Shown piece after piece: positions 27,574-37,045 of a stretch of 64,000 nt of DNA. The translations under genes were made by a program, and so were the position numbers. The stretch lies in contig NZ_LT629735.1 of assembly GCF_900104925.1 (NCBI RefSeq), forward strand, positions 1,830,291 to 1,894,290, given 5' to 3'. Each line of letters opens with the position of its first letter. Within the stretch, counting starts at the first letter, position 1. This DNA is from Opitutus sp. GAS368. Its GTDB lineage: Bacteria > Verrucomicrobiota > Verrucomicrobiia > Opitutales > Opitutaceae. The notes below the pieces were generated by a model. It saw only the letters and a program-made list of their open reading frames with translations, did no database searches and was not told where the DNA came from.

Positions 27574-27646
27574 GGTGGAGCGCGGCCTTCGGACGCGCTT
27601 TCGGGATGTGCGCTGGGAAAAACGCGTCCAGAGGCCGCGTCCCACC
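27574..27646. repeat. REP/BIME-like inverted repeat pair (GGTGGAGCGCGG ends)
   Basis: Outer ends GGTGGAGCGCGGCC and, reverse-complemented, GGTGGGACGCGGCC. Each half continues into GGACGCG, so the two ~28-nt units are near-identical and head-to-head. It lies between the cyclophilin and PpnP genes. Confidence 0.8.
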
Positions 27647-27653
27647 TATACAA

Positions 27654-27977
27654 TCACAGGAAGGAGCAGATGTATTCGCACAGGCCGCTCTTCACCTCGA
27701 TGGTGAAGCCGCTCTTGCCCGGGACGTCGAAAAAGGTGCCGGTGGGGTAGTCCTTGGCGGCGGTCGAGCCGTCGAGGGTGACGCGGCAGGCGCCGGCCAC
27801 GATCTCCATCCGCTCGGGCGCGCCGGTGCCGAAATGATAGTTGCCGGGGTAGATGAGCCCGAGGGTTTTCTTGGCGCCGTCGGGCATCAACACGGTATGG
27901 CTGACGACCCGGCCGTCGAAGTAGACATTGGCCTTGGTGTGGACGGTAACGCCGGCGAACTGGGCGGGCAGGGACAT
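27654..27977 (-). CDS. ppnP: Pyrimidine/purine nucleoside phosphorylase (PpnP, DUF1255)
   Basis: 107 residues from ATG at 27977; the longer in-frame extension upstream lacks similarity. The protein is a small cupin-like fold typical of PpnP (94 residues in E. coli): ANVYFDGRVVSHTVLM, TLGLIYPGNYHFGTGAPERM and FDVPGKSGFTIEV. PpnP phosphorolyses several nucleosides to base and ribose-1-phosphate. It is monocistronic, with a repeat at its 3' side. Confidence 0.92.
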   Translation of the reverse strand: MSLPAQFAGVTVHTKANVYFDGRVVSHTVLMPDGAKKTLGLIYPGNYHFGTGAPERMEIVAGACRVTLDGSTAAKDYPTGTFFDVPGKSGFTIEVKSGLCEYICSFL

Positions 27978-28149
27978 GGGCAGACTTTGGCGGCGCGGCC
28001 CGGGTCGAGTCAATCCACCGGGGCAAACATGACAGGAATTTAAGGGCTTTCCCCCGGGCCGGCGGCAATACATCGTGAATCCCGGGCCGCCCGTTGGTTT
28101 TCCATCCCAAGCCGGGAGACAACCGTTATTTATCCATGAAGGCGTCCCC

Positions 28150-28422
28150 ATGAACCCATCCACCTGCCAGAGTTGCGGCAAGCCGATCAAGAAAGCGGTC
28201 GATCGCGGCACAAACTTGAACGGCAGCCTGTCGCTCAAATACTGCGCGCAGTGCTACTCGATGGGCGAATTCACGCCGCCGGACATCACCGCGGCCCAGA
28301 TGCAGGAGCGCGTCGTGGGCAAGATGCGCGAGATGGGCTTGCCGGGTTTCCTCGCGAAGTTCTTGGCCCGGAATGTCCCCAAGCTCGAGCGCTGGACCCG
28401 CCCGCCGGGGCCGCGGAGCTGA
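28150..28422 (+). CDS. Small putative zinc-ribbon protein
   Basis: 90 residues from ATG at 28150. Two CxxC pairs, CQSC (6-9) and CAQC (32-35), form a zinc ribbon of the PF12674 type. A helical tail with AQMQERVVGKMREMGLPGFL follows, ending basic (KLERWTRPPG). The family is found alone or beside regulators; role unknown. No operon partner is evident: the following two-component genes start 155 nt downstream, and nothing is recognised between. Confidence 0.85.
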   Translation: MNPSTCQSCGKPIKKAVDRGTNLNGSLSLKYCAQCYSMGEFTPPDITAAQMQERVVGKMREMGLPGFLAKFLARNVPKLERWTRPPGPRS

Positions 28423-28577
28423 CGCGAAGGCAGGCGGGCGGGAAAATCGTCCACCGCGGCGTGGCCCACGACGAATGGCGCGATTCCACGGCGAACCCTG
28501 CAATCGCGTCGGTGGCGCGGCACGGCGCGACGGGCGGGTGCTTGCTTTTGTCGGGAACGGCGGCTTAACCCTGCACC

Positions 28578-29681
28578 ATGCCTGAAACCCGCCGGCTCAA
28601 CTGGCGCGTCGTCCTCGGTCTGTGGACCGCGCTGGGCTTCTTGCTGATCCTGCAATCGTATGTCACGACGGCGGCGGACGGCCGTGCCTTCACCTTGACC
28701 GAGCACGCCTACACCTGGGTGGCGCAAATGTATCGGGCCTGGCTCTGGGCGCTGCTGACCCCACTCATCTTTCGGTTGCGGCGCGACCTCAACCGCCGCC
28801 ACCAGAGCGTCGCCGTCATCGGTGCGCTGCACTTCCTCGGGGCGCTGACCGTCCTGGCGGTGGGCAACGTGGTGCGCATCTGGGCGATCGAAATCAGCTT
28901 TGGCTACTGGAAGCTGGAATACCTCTCGCTCAAGTCGGTCTACAGCCAGCTCAGCGTCTACACCCTGATCGACTTTTACATCTACTGGGCGGTGCTGCTC
29001 GTGGCGTATGTGACGGACGTCAACTGGCAGAAGCGCCAGGTAGAGTTGCGCGAGGAGCGGCTGCGCACCCAGCTGGCCCAGGCCGAGCTGGCCGCGCTCA
29101 AACAGCAGGTGCAGCCGCATTTCCTCTTCAACTCGCTCAACGCCGTCGCCGCGCTCATGCGCGAGGGCGAGTCGGCCAAGGCCGTCGAGGCGCTCGCGCT
29201 CCTCTCCACGCTGCTCCGCCAGCTGATGAACCACGCCGGCCGGCCCGAGATCGAGCTCTGGCGGGAGTTCGACTACGCCCAGTGCTACCTTTCGGTCGAG
29301 CAGGTGCGTTTCGAGGACAAGCTCGTGCCGCACTTCGACGCCGACGAGGAGTGCCTCAACGCCCTCGTGCCCACGCTGATCCTCCAGCCGCTGGTGGAGA
29401 ACGCCGTGAAGCACGGCATCGCCCAGCGCCGCACGCCGGGGCGCGTCTCCGTCACCGCCCGGCGCGCCGGCGGCCGGCTGCGCCTGCAGGTGGCCAACGA
29501 CCCGGCCGAGGGCGGCCACCACGTTCGCGAGGGGGAGAGCCACGGCATCGGCCTGAGCGCCACCCGCACCCGGCTGGAGCGCACGTTCGGCCCCCACCAC
29601 CGGCTGGACTGCGCGATCAACGGACCCGACGGCACCGTCATCACCCTCGAGCTGCCGTGGCACCCGGCGCCCGCAGCCTGA
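28578..29681 (+). CDS. LytS-type membrane sensor histidine kinase (His_kinase family)
   Basis: 367 residues. Four hydrophobic segments occupy about 10-155. A cytoplasmic kinase follows: the phosphoacceptor is in QPHFLFNSLNAV (His about 181), then LVENAVKHGI (N box) and HGIGLSATRTRLERTFG (G box). It pairs with the LytTR regulator that starts 11 nt after its stop. The sensor part has no known ligand domain, so it probably senses a membrane or envelope signal. Confidence 0.93.
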   Translation: MPETRRLNWRVVLGLWTALGFLLILQSYVTTAADGRAFTLTEHAYTWVAQMYRAWLWALLTPLIFRLRRDLNRRHQSVAVIGALHFLGALTVLAVGNVVRIWAIEISFGYWKLEYLSLKSVYSQLSVYTLIDFYIYWAVLLVAYVTDVNWQKRQVELREERLRTQLAQAELAALKQQVQPHFLFNSLNAVAALMREGESAKAVEALALLSTLLRQLMNHAGRPEIELWREFDYAQCYLSVEQVRFEDKLVPHFDADEECLNALVPTLILQPLVENAVKHGIAQRRTPGRVSVTARRAGGRLRLQVANDPAEGGHHVREGESHGIGLSATRTRLERTFGPHHRLDCAINGPDGTVITLELPWHPAPAA

Positions 29682-29692
29682 CCCCTTTTCCT

Positions 29693-30475
29693 ATGGACCG
29701 CATCAAGACCCTCATCATTGACGACGAAAAGCCCGCGCGTCGCGCCCTGCGCGGCCTGCTGGAAAAGGACCACGCCCTCGAAGTCGTGGGCGAGGCCGCC
29801 GACGGCGAGCAGGCGCTCGAGCTCATCCGCCGGCTGCGCCCGCAGCTCATCTTCCTGGACGTGCAGATGCCGATGCTCACCGGCCTCGAGATGATCGAGC
29901 AGCTGCCCCCGGCCGGCCGGCCGGAGATCATCTTTGTCACGGCCTACGACAACCACGCCCTCACCGCCTTCAACCTGCACGCCGTGGACTACCTGGTGAA
30001 GCCGTTCACCGACACGCGTTTCGCGGCGGCGGTCGAGCGCGCCAAGCAGCGGTTGCACGATGGACACCTCAGCTCCGCGGAGCAGACGCTGCGCGCGCTG
30101 CTGGCGCACTTCCAGTCGGCCGGCGGGGTCGCCGCGCCGCCGGCCAACGAGCACGCCCGCCTGGTGGTGAAGGCCGACGGCCAGCTGCACTTCCTCAACC
30201 AGCGCGACATCCGCTGGGTGGAGGGGCAGGGGGACTTCGTGAAGATCCACCTCAAGGATCGTGGCCGGCTGCTCGTGCGCATGACGATGAACAAGATCGA
30301 CGAGGCGCTCGACCCGGGGCAGTTCGTCCGCATTCACAAGTCCACCATCGTCAACCTGTCCGGCGTGCGCCGGGTGGTGCCGATGATGGCGCGCAGTCGC
30401 GGCATGGAACTTGACGACGGCACCAAGCTGACCATCGGCCCGAGCTACCGCGCCGTGCTGGACCGTTTGAAGTGA
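29693..30475 (+). CDS. LytTR-family response regulator
   Basis: 260 residues from ATG at 29693. Receiver domain: acidic pair IIDDEKPARR, phosphoacceptor Asp56 in IFLDVQMPML, and Lys103 in DYLVKPF. The LytTR DNA-binding domain (about 155-260) has IRWVEGQGDFVKIHL and FVRIHKSTIVNLSGVRRVV. Cognate to the preceding kinase. LytTR regulators bind direct repeats upstream of target genes; a likely nearby target is the membrane protein gene 97 nt downstream, but this is inference. Confidence 0.95.
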   Translation: MDRIKTLIIDDEKPARRALRGLLEKDHALEVVGEAADGEQALELIRRLRPQLIFLDVQMPMLTGLEMIEQLPPAGRPEIIFVTAYDNHALTAFNLHAVDYLVKPFTDTRFAAAVERAKQRLHDGHLSSAEQTLRALLAHFQSAGGVAAPPANEHARLVVKADGQLHFLNQRDIRWVEGQGDFVKIHLKDRGRLLVRMTMNKIDEALDPGQFVRIHKSTIVNLSGVRRVVPMMARSRGMELDDGTKLTIGPSYRAVLDRLK

Positions 30476-30572
30476 GTCACGGCGGAAAACGCGGCGTTTG
30501 CCTTGCCCGCGGTCGCGGTCGCCGATGCCGGATTGAACCCCGGCCGCGTCCCGGCAGGCTCCCCTTGCGCCC

Positions 30573-31079
30573 ATGAACCACCCGACGGCCGCGACCGCCC
30601 AAACAGCACCCCCGGCTTGGCGGGCCATCGTGGCCGGCGGTCTCATCTGCGGCGTGCTCGACATCAACGGAGCCTTCCTCACCGCGTGGTTCAACGCCGG
30701 TCTGACGCCGGGGCGCGTGCTGCAGGTCGTCGCCAGCGGGTTGTTCGGGGCCGCCGCCCTCGCGGGCGGGTGGGGCGTCAAGGCGTTCGGCCTGGGCCTG
30801 CACTTCGGCGTGGCCTTCTCGTGGACGGTCGTCTTCTACCGGCTCAGCCGGCGCCTGCGGTTTCTCCGCGACCAGGCGGTGCTTAGCGGGTTGCTTTTCG
30901 GCGCGTTGGTCTACCTGGCCATGAACCTGGCCGTGCTGCCGCTGCTCGCGCAGTTCCGCGGCCTGTATATCCCCGACACGAAACCCTTCGTCCCGCGGCT
31001 GGCGTGGGGCCAGTTCTGCATCCATCTGACGTGCGTCGGGCTGGCGATCTCACTCGCGGTGCGGCGGTGGTCGCGCTGA
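30573..31079 (+). CDS. Conserved four-helix membrane protein of unknown function
   Basis: 168 residues with four predicted membrane helices: IVAGGLICGVLDINGAFL, VLQVVASGLFGAAALAGG, LGLHFGVAFSWTVVFY plus ALVYLAMNLAVLPLLA, and a final helix near GQFCIHLTCVGLAISL. The N-terminal GG..CGVLDIN.AF and the GLHF pattern recall small uncharacterised inner-membrane proteins of Proteobacteria and Verrucomicrobia. It follows the two-component pair in the same direction. No catalytic motif. Confidence 0.75.
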   Translation: MNHPTAATAQTAPPAWRAIVAGGLICGVLDINGAFLTAWFNAGLTPGRVLQVVASGLFGAAALAGGWGVKAFGLGLHFGVAFSWTVVFYRLSRRLRFLRDQAVLSGLLFGALVYLAMNLAVLPLLAQFRGLYIPDTKPFVPRLAWGQFCIHLTCVGLAISLAVRRWSR

Positions 31080-31288
31080 CGGCATTGCCCAAGGTGGTGC
31101 CCGGTCTCTGGCCGGGCTGATGGACCGGGACTGGCGCGGGTCCAAACCGGTCCGGCGGTCCGGTTCCACCGCGGAACCCGGCAGAGCACGGTCGTGGCGG
31201 AAATTGACGCGTTGGTCTTGAGCCGCGGCGCGGAGGTCGACGTCGCGTTGTGTCGGCGGGCGGGGCTGCGACAACCCACGCGACACAC

Positions 31289-34282
31289 ATGAACACACCA
31301 AACAACTCCTGCTGGCGGCGGGACGGGTCGCGCCTTTTGGCACCGGCCGTCCTGGCGCTGTTCGCGGCTTCCGCCGCTTGGGCCCAGTCCACTCCTAGCG
31401 CCGGCACCGGCGACACGGTGAAGCTCGAAAAATTCACCGTCACGGGCTCCTTCATTCCCCAGACCTCGGCCGAGCCGATCGCCCCGGTGGCGATCTTCAC
31501 CGAAGCCGACATCCGCGCCAGCGGCGCGATGACCCCGATCGAGGCCCTGCGCAGCCTGCCGTCCTTTGTCAGCAGCGGCGCCAACTCGAACGAGAACGAC
31601 TCCAACGGCGGCAGCGGCGCCGCGTTCGTCAGCCTCCGCGGCCAGGGCGCCGCGCAGACCCTCGTGCTGCTGGACGGCCGGCCGGCGGGCAGCCAGGCCA
31701 ACATCAACATGCTCCCGATCGAGGCCATCGCGCGGATCGAGGTGCTGCGCGACGGTGCGGGCATCATCTACGGTTCCGCCGCCATCGGCGGCGCCGTGAA
31801 CGTCATCCTGAAGAAGCACTATTCCGGCCTGACGGTGGACATCGGCGGCGAGGCCGCGACGCGCAAGCCCGGCACGGCCGACCGGCTGACGGCGTCCTTC
31901 ATCACCGGTGTGTCCAATGACAAGACCTCGATCGTCGTGACGGGCAGCTTCTACAACAAGCGCACGCTCTACGCCGGCGACCGGCCGAACTCCGCCAACG
32001 CCGACAACCGCCGCTTTGGCGGCACCAACGGCGGCTCGCCGACCTTTGCCGGTAACGTCACTTCCGCGGCCTTGGGCACCGTCGTGTTGAAGCCCGGCTT
32101 CAGCATGACGGCGACGCCCACCTCGTCGGCCGATTACGTGACGATGGACCAGAACACGTTCAGCTCGAACCAGCTGTTCAATTTCCGCCAGTATTCGCCC
32201 TCGGCCCCCGGCCAGAAGCGCAACTCGCTCTACTTCGACATCAACCACCAGATCGCGGGCAAGGCGTTGGAGTTCTTCGGCGACTTCTTCTACTCGCAAC
32301 TGCGCTCGCTCAACGGCCTGGCCCCGGCGCCCTTCGCGCTTGATTCCGAGCCCGCCGGCGGCGGCGTGTCCGTCGGCAGCCTCAGCCACTGGGGCCCTTA
32401 CAACCAGCTGCTGGGGGCCTTCGCGCTCGGCGACGACAATGGCGATCTCATCCGCTACCGCTCGGTCGAGCTCAACAACCGCACGAACGAGCAGGTCTTC
32501 AACGACTTCAAATACATCGTCGGCCTGCGCGGCGAGATCGGCAGCACCGGCTGGAGCTGGGAGGCCGCCTACACCGTCGACAACCAGCAGTTCCGCCAGC
32601 TGGACGCCGGCGTGCCCTCCCTGCCGGTGCTCGACCAGCAGGTGCAGCTGGGCAATTTCAATCCGTTCGCCCTGGCCTTTTCCACGGGCAGCGCGACCAT
32701 CGGCGGCGTCACCTACAACTGGGACAACGCGAAGGCGCTCAAGGCGGCCGAGACCCATGCGCGGCAGCTGACCGATTCGGTCGGCACGACCTGGAACGCG
32801 AAGGTCACCGGCACGGTGGCCGAACTTCCGGCCGGCCCGCTCGGCCTGGCCGCCGGTTATGAATACACCAAGGGTAGCAGCACCTTCGACGCCGATTCGC
32901 TTTATGCCTCCGGCTCGGTGCTCGGCCTGAATGCCTTCGCGACGCACGACTACACCGAGAATCTGGGCCGTTCCGTCTTCGCCGAAATCAAGGTTCCGTT
33001 GCTTTCGAAGAAGAACAACCTGCCCTTCGTCAACGATCTCTCGGTCGGCGCGCTTGCCCGCCGGGAAAATCAGACGGTCCGCGGCACCAATTCCGCCACC
33101 GGGTTGTTTGACTCCCGCACCTTCACCAAGACCAACCCGAGCGTAAATCTCCAGTTCTCGCCGCACGAGGACTACAAGATCCGCGGCAGCTGGAGCAAGG
33201 GCTTCCTGGCCCCGACCGCCGCCACCGTCTTTGCCCCGACGGCCACGAGCAATCCGACGATCGCCGATCCGCTCGGCTTTCCGACGCTCGCGCAGCAGAC
33301 CATCGTCATCCGCGGCAACTCCGCGCTCCAACCCGCCGAATCCAAGGCCTGGTCGGTCGGGCTGGTTGCCCAGCCGAAGAACCTGCTGAAGAACTTCAGC
33401 CTCACGGTGGACTATTACGCGATCGATGTGTCCGGCATCATCGCCAACAATGCCAACGCCATCCTCGCGGCCAACGCCGCCGGCCAGGGCCCGGGCTTCA
33501 TCCCCGGCAACGCGGCGACGATCAACCCGAACGCGCCGTTTGCCTCGCAGATCCGCCGGCGGGCCGACGGCCGGTTGAACAATGCCGGCAGCTTCGTGGC
33601 CGCATTTCCCGGGGTGACCGCGAAGGGAGCGGTGCTCTCCGACTTCCTGAACATCGCCTCGCGCGAAGTTTCCGGTCTGGAATACACCGCCACTTACGTC
33701 TGGAACACCGCCGACATGGGCCGCTTCACGTTCGTGGCGCAGGCGAACCAGTTCCTGAAGTTCGACCAGCAGAACGCCCCCGGCCTGCCAAAGGTCAGCT
33801 ATCTCGGCAAGTTCGTGAGCACGGTGGGCAACCCGATCTCCCCCGGCAGCATTCCGAAGTGGAAGAGCAACACCAGCGTCCGCTGGGCCTGGAAGGACCT
33901 CACGGCCATGCTGACGTTCAACCACATCGCCTCCTACCAGGACGACCCGCTCTTCGTGCTGTCGCCCAAGATGCTCGCCTTCTACCAGGCCGGCACCCCG
34001 AAGTCCGATCCGGCGTTCGCGGCCTACCTGGCGGACAGCACGCAGCTCAAGGTCGGCGGTTTCCGGATGATATCCGCGTTCGACACGTTCGACGCCCAGG
34101 TCAGCTACAAATTCGCCAACCTGAGCCACTACCTGCAGGGTCTGACGCTCACCGTGGGAGCGAACAACATCCTGGATAAGCTGGCCCCGTATGCGGCCGG
34201 CGCGTTCAACGACAGCTACGACACCCGCACGGCCAACAACTACGGCCGCATCGTCTACGCCAGCCTCCGCAAGGAGTTCTGA
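31289..34282 (+). CDS. TonB-dependent receptor, large type
   Basis: 997 residues from ATG at 31289; a GTG at 31250 is less likely. Signal peptide ends near SAAWAQS. KLEKFTVTGSFIP precedes the plug (about 45-165), which has SLRGQGAAQTLVLLDGRPAG and IEVLRDGAGIIYGSAAIGGA. The barrel ends in aromatic YASLRKEF. The plug differs from the two ELSPF-type receptors (4236 and 34551): it has the LLDGRP pattern common in carbohydrate receptors. It stands alone, with 209 nt upstream holding no motif I can name, and a strong terminator after it. Substrate unknown. Confidence 0.93.
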   Translation: MNTPNNSCWRRDGSRLLAPAVLALFAASAAWAQSTPSAGTGDTVKLEKFTVTGSFIPQTSAEPIAPVAIFTEADIRASGAMTPIEALRSLPSFVSSGANSNENDSNGGSGAAFVSLRGQGAAQTLVLLDGRPAGSQANINMLPIEAIARIEVLRDGAGIIYGSAAIGGAVNVILKKHYSGLTVDIGGEAATRKPGTADRLTASFITGVSNDKTSIVVTGSFYNKRTLYAGDRPNSANADNRRFGGTNGGSPTFAGNVTSAALGTVVLKPGFSMTATPTSSADYVTMDQNTFSSNQLFNFRQYSPSAPGQKRNSLYFDINHQIAGKALEFFGDFFYSQLRSLNGLAPAPFALDSEPAGGGVSVGSLSHWGPYNQLLGAFALGDDNGDLIRYRSVELNNRTNEQVFNDFKYIVGLRGEIGSTGWSWEAAYTVDNQQFRQLDAGVPSLPVLDQQVQLGNFNPFALAFSTGSATIGGVTYNWDNAKALKAAETHARQLTDSVGTTWNAKVTGTVAELPAGPLGLAAGYEYTKGSSTFDADSLYASGSVLGLNAFATHDYTENLGRSVFAEIKVPLLSKKNNLPFVNDLSVGALARRENQTVRGTNSATGLFDSRTFTKTNPSVNLQFSPHEDYKIRGSWSKGFLAPTAATVFAPTATSNPTIADPLGFPTLAQQTIVIRGNSALQPAESKAWSVGLVAQPKNLLKNFSLTVDYYAIDVSGIIANNANAILAANAAGQGPGFIPGNAATINPNAPFASQIRRRADGRLNNAGSFVAAFPGVTAKGAVLSDFLNIASREVSGLEYTATYVWNTADMGRFTFVAQANQFLKFDQQNAPGLPKVSYLGKFVSTVGNPISPGSIPKWKSNTSVRWAWKDLTAMLTFNHIASYQDDPLFVLSPKMLAFYQAGTPKSDPAFAAYLADSTQLKVGGFRMISAFDTFDAQVSYKFANLSHYLQGLTLTVGANNILDKLAPYAAGAFNDSYDTRTANNYGRIVYASLRKEF

Positions 34283-34307
34283 GCGGATCGGTTTGAGTTC
34301 ATCCCCC

Positions 34308-34340
34308 GCGGGCCGGCCTTCGGGCCGGCCCGCTTTCTTT
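34308..34340 (+). terminator. Rho-independent terminator of the large TonB receptor gene
   Basis: Perfect 11-bp GC stem (34308-34318 with 34323-34333), TTCG tetraloop, then TTTCTTT. It begins 26 nt after the receptor stop. Confidence 0.9.
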
Positions 34341-34348
34341 GGCACGAT

Positions 34349-34429
34349 TGTAGGAGCCGGCTTGCAGGCGATTCGGCGCGTGATCGGTGAAGCGGATGTT
34401 CCAGATCGCCTGCAAGCAGGCTCCTACAA
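34349..34429. repeat. REP/BIME-like inverted repeat pair (TTGTAGGAGCC ends)
   Basis: Left TTGTAGGAGCCGGCTTGCAG and right arm its near reverse complement, differing at one position in about 25. Each half contains a small palindrome around CTTGCAGG. Lies between two terminators. Confidence 0.85.
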
Positions 34430-34440
34430 GAGGCGGGCGC

Positions 34441-34472
34441 AAGGAAGCCGGGCCTTGCGGCCCGGCTTCCTT
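34441..34472. terminator. Hairpin terminator between convergent TonB receptor genes
   Basis: Perfect 14-bp stem (34441-34454 with 34459-34472) with a 4-nt loop. The ends are AAGGAAG/CTTCCTT, giving T-rich flanks on both strands. It probably ends the minus-strand receptor transcript coming from 34551. Confidence 0.75.
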
Positions 34473-34550
34473 ATTCTGACCTAACACCCCTGGCGCCCGG
34501 GGATCCGGGCGGCCGTCCCAAGCGGACGGCAATTGTGCGGTGAAGGCGGC

Positions 34551-36926
34551 TCAGTGCGTGAGCAGGCCGGAGAATCCGAGCGTGTAGCTCAGGTAGATGC
34601 CGCGCGGGTCGCCGATGTTCTTGCTCACCTTCAGGTAATCCTTGTCGAAGACGTTGTTCACGTTGAGGCGCAGCGTGTGGTCGGCGTGCGCGCCTTGCTT
34701 CCACCGGTAGGTGAGGCCCACGTTCCAGAGCGTGAAGGCCGGGACAGTCAGCTTCCACTGGTTGGTGCTGCGGGTCACGGTGGGCACGCCGGCGATGATC
34801 GCGACGGTGTCGCCGGCATCCGGCGCCTCGGTGTTGGTTTCCGACACGTAGGTCACGCCGACGTTGGCCGAGAAGCCCTTCAACATGCCCTCGGAGCCGC
34901 TGAACTTGAGGTAGACGCCGCCGTTCTCCGGCGAGATGTTCTGCACCTTGCGGCCGACGGCCTCCGGCCGGGCCGAGCCGAAATTCGTGTAGATGGCCTG
35001 CACATGGCCGTAGCTTAAACCGGTGGACCAGGCGCGGTCGATGGTCCAGTTGACGTCGGCTTCCCAGCCGGTGTCCTTCTGGTCGCCATCCGGCTGGGTG
35101 ACGGTCACGAAGTTGCCCGAGCCGACGGGGCTCTCGATCGAGTCGGTCACGCGCACGTTGAAGCGGCGGATGTTGTAGGCGCCGAGGGTGTAATTCAGAC
35201 GGTCGTCCAAGAGGGAGCCCTTGATGCCGTAGTCCCAGCCCTTGGCGGTCTCGGGCTTGTAGAGCGGGTTGGCGATGTCGATGGGATTGTCCGTCTGGTT
35301 GATGAAGTAGCTTTCGCTGTAGTTGGCGTAGACGCGGAAGTTTTCCTTCACCTTGTAGAGCGCGCCGATGTTGGGCTTCGACTGGGTGACGGAGCGGTTC
35401 ACGATGTTGGGCGTGGCGAGGGTCGGCACGACGCCGTTGATCGTGGTCAGGTAGTCCCGCTCCCGGAACTTCACGTTGTCATAGCGCAGCCCGAAATAAG
35501 TCAGCAGCGTGTCCTTGAGCCAGTGGGACTCCTGGCGGAACTGGCCGCCATAGACGGTGGCCCGGCGCCGGGTGTAACGGGTGAGGGCGCCCTGGCCGCC
35601 GTCGGCCAGGCTCGAGGAGAAATAGGTGAGCGGGGCGGTGGGCGTGTAATCGGGATTGAGGGCAACCACGCGGCCCGAGCCGGCCGCACCCCAGGCCGCC
35701 AGGGCGGCGGTGGCGCCGCTGTTGCGCGTGGGATCGTAGCGATAGTAGTCGTTGGCGTCGATGGTCACGAGGGTCTTGTTGGCGACCGCGCCGTCGAACA
35801 GGTTGTAGCGGGCCACGGTGTCCAGCTGGACGCCGCCGCCGTTTTCGAAGATCAGGCCGCGGTTGGGCGTGGCGCCGCGCGTCGAGGTGAGGTTGTTGGC
35901 CGCCGTGAGGCTGTTGATGGTGATGGCGCCGAACCCCGTGTTCTGGTTGTAGTCCCAGCGCCGGGCCTGGAAGACCTGGCCGCCGAGGCGGATACTGAAC
36001 ACGTCGGTCAGCTTCTTGTCGTAGGCGAGGAAGCCGGTCTGGGAGCTGCGGTTGAGTTCACTGTTCGGGCCGAAGGCGTTGTATTTGGCGAGATTCTTGG
36101 CGTAGCCGATCACCTCGAAGACCGTGTTGACCGCGGAGTTCTTCTGGTCGGTGATGATCGGCGCGGAGGTCTGCGGGGCGTTGCGGTATTGCATGAAATA
36201 CTCCGCGGAGACCAGCAGGTGGCCGCCGTTGTCGAAGTCATGCTTCACGGCGAGGAAACCCTGGTTCTCGCGGATGTGGAACCAGGGCTGGTCGGCGCCG
36301 CGGTTGAACTGGCTGGCGATGACGATGTAGTAGGTCCGGGGCGAGCCGACGGTGCCCGTCGCCTCGAACGTGCCCTGGCTGGTGTCAAAGCTGCCGTAGC
36401 GCAGGGTGAACTTCTGGGAATCCTTCGGGTTCGGCGCCTTCGAGATCATGTTGACCATGCCGCCAGGCGAGGTGCGGCCGTAGATGCCGGCGTTCGGGCC
36501 CTTGATGATCTCGATGCGGTCGACGTTCGTCTCGCCGTAGCGGCCGAGCCGGTAGAAGCCGTCGCGCAGCTGGGAGGTGGAACTGAAGCCGCGGAGATTG
36601 AAGCCGCCGCCGATGTCGAGGCCGGTGAGGCCGCCGACCTGGGTCAGCGTGTCGTCCAGCTGGAACATGCCGAAATCCTCGAAGAACTCGCTGGTGAGGA
36701 CGTTCACGGTGTAGGGCAGATCCTTGATCTGGGTGGCCACGCGCGTGCCGGTCATGGTTTCCGCGGCGATGTAGCCGCGGTTCTCCTGGGATTTGACCTC
36801 AAAGGGGGAAAGTTCGACGACCTCTTCCTTCTTAGGCGGGGGGGTGGTCTGGGCGAGCGCAGTGACGGCGCTCAGCGCCAGACACCACGCGAACAAACCG
36901 GCGGGCCGGCGGTTCAATGCGGTCAT
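34551..36926 (-). CDS. TonB-dependent receptor (Opitutaceae ELSPF type)
   Basis: 791 residues. Signal peptide ends near VTALAQT. VELSPFEVKSQENRGYIAAE and TGTRVATQIKDLPYTV match the receptor at 4236, placing both in one subfamily. The plug (about 60-165) has RIEIIKGPNAGIYGRTSPGG. The barrel ends KNIGDPRGIYLSYTLGFSG. It diverges from the LacI regulator across 119 nt, so it is a likely target of that regulator and may import the galactoside or fucoside substrates handled by the adjacent GH27/28/29 enzymes. Confidence 0.92.
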   Translation of the reverse strand: MTALNRRPAGLFAWCLALSAVTALAQTTPPPKKEEVVELSPFEVKSQENRGYIAAETMTGTRVATQIKDLPYTVNVLTSEFFEDFGMFQLDDTLTQVGGLTGLDIGGGFNLRGFSSTSQLRDGFYRLGRYGETNVDRIEIIKGPNAGIYGRTSPGGMVNMISKAPNPKDSQKFTLRYGSFDTSQGTFEATGTVGSPRTYYIVIASQFNRGADQPWFHIRENQGFLAVKHDFDNGGHLLVSAEYFMQYRNAPQTSAPIITDQKNSAVNTVFEVIGYAKNLAKYNAFGPNSELNRSSQTGFLAYDKKLTDVFSIRLGGQVFQARRWDYNQNTGFGAITINSLTAANNLTSTRGATPNRGLIFENGGGVQLDTVARYNLFDGAVANKTLVTIDANDYYRYDPTRNSGATAALAAWGAAGSGRVVALNPDYTPTAPLTYFSSSLADGGQGALTRYTRRRATVYGGQFRQESHWLKDTLLTYFGLRYDNVKFRERDYLTTINGVVPTLATPNIVNRSVTQSKPNIGALYKVKENFRVYANYSESYFINQTDNPIDIANPLYKPETAKGWDYGIKGSLLDDRLNYTLGAYNIRRFNVRVTDSIESPVGSGNFVTVTQPDGDQKDTGWEADVNWTIDRAWSTGLSYGHVQAIYTNFGSARPEAVGRKVQNISPENGGVYLKFSGSEGMLKGFSANVGVTYVSETNTEAPDAGDTVAIIAGVPTVTRSTNQWKLTVPAFTLWNVGLTYRWKQGAHADHTLRLNVNNVFDKDYLKVSKNIGDPRGIYLSYTLGFSGLLTH

Positions 36927-36959
36927 AGTGGGGGGTGGAGTTAGGTGCTGGAACGGGGG

Positions 36960-36988
36960 TTTACCCGGTCCGACAGGGTTGCTATAAT
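36960..36988 (+). promoter_or_regulatory. Sigma-70-like promoter of the LacI regulator gene
   Basis: TTTACC (36960-36965), 17-nt spacer and a consensus TATAAT (36983-36988). It is 58 nt before the regulator ATG, and the putative operator lies between. The AT-rich -10 could also serve the divergent receptor. Confidence 0.6.
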
Positions 36989-37027
36989 TATTAGCTTGGC
37001 GAAGGCAGACAGAAGCGCCCAGATACT

Positions 37028-37038
37028 TATACCGTTAA
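37028..37038. promoter_or_regulatory. Candidate LacI-family operator (TATACCGTTAA), copy 1
   Basis: TATACCGTTAA with a central CG, as in LacI-family sites, 7 nt before the regulator ATG. The same 11 bases occur upstream of the alpha-L-fucosidase gene at 43434-43444. Confidence 0.45.
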
Positions 37039-37045
37039 ATACCCC

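Noticed and set aside
31080-31288. Several GC hairpins upstream of the large TonB receptor
   Set aside because: Short, GC-driven, no T-run and no resemblance to a riboswitch I know.
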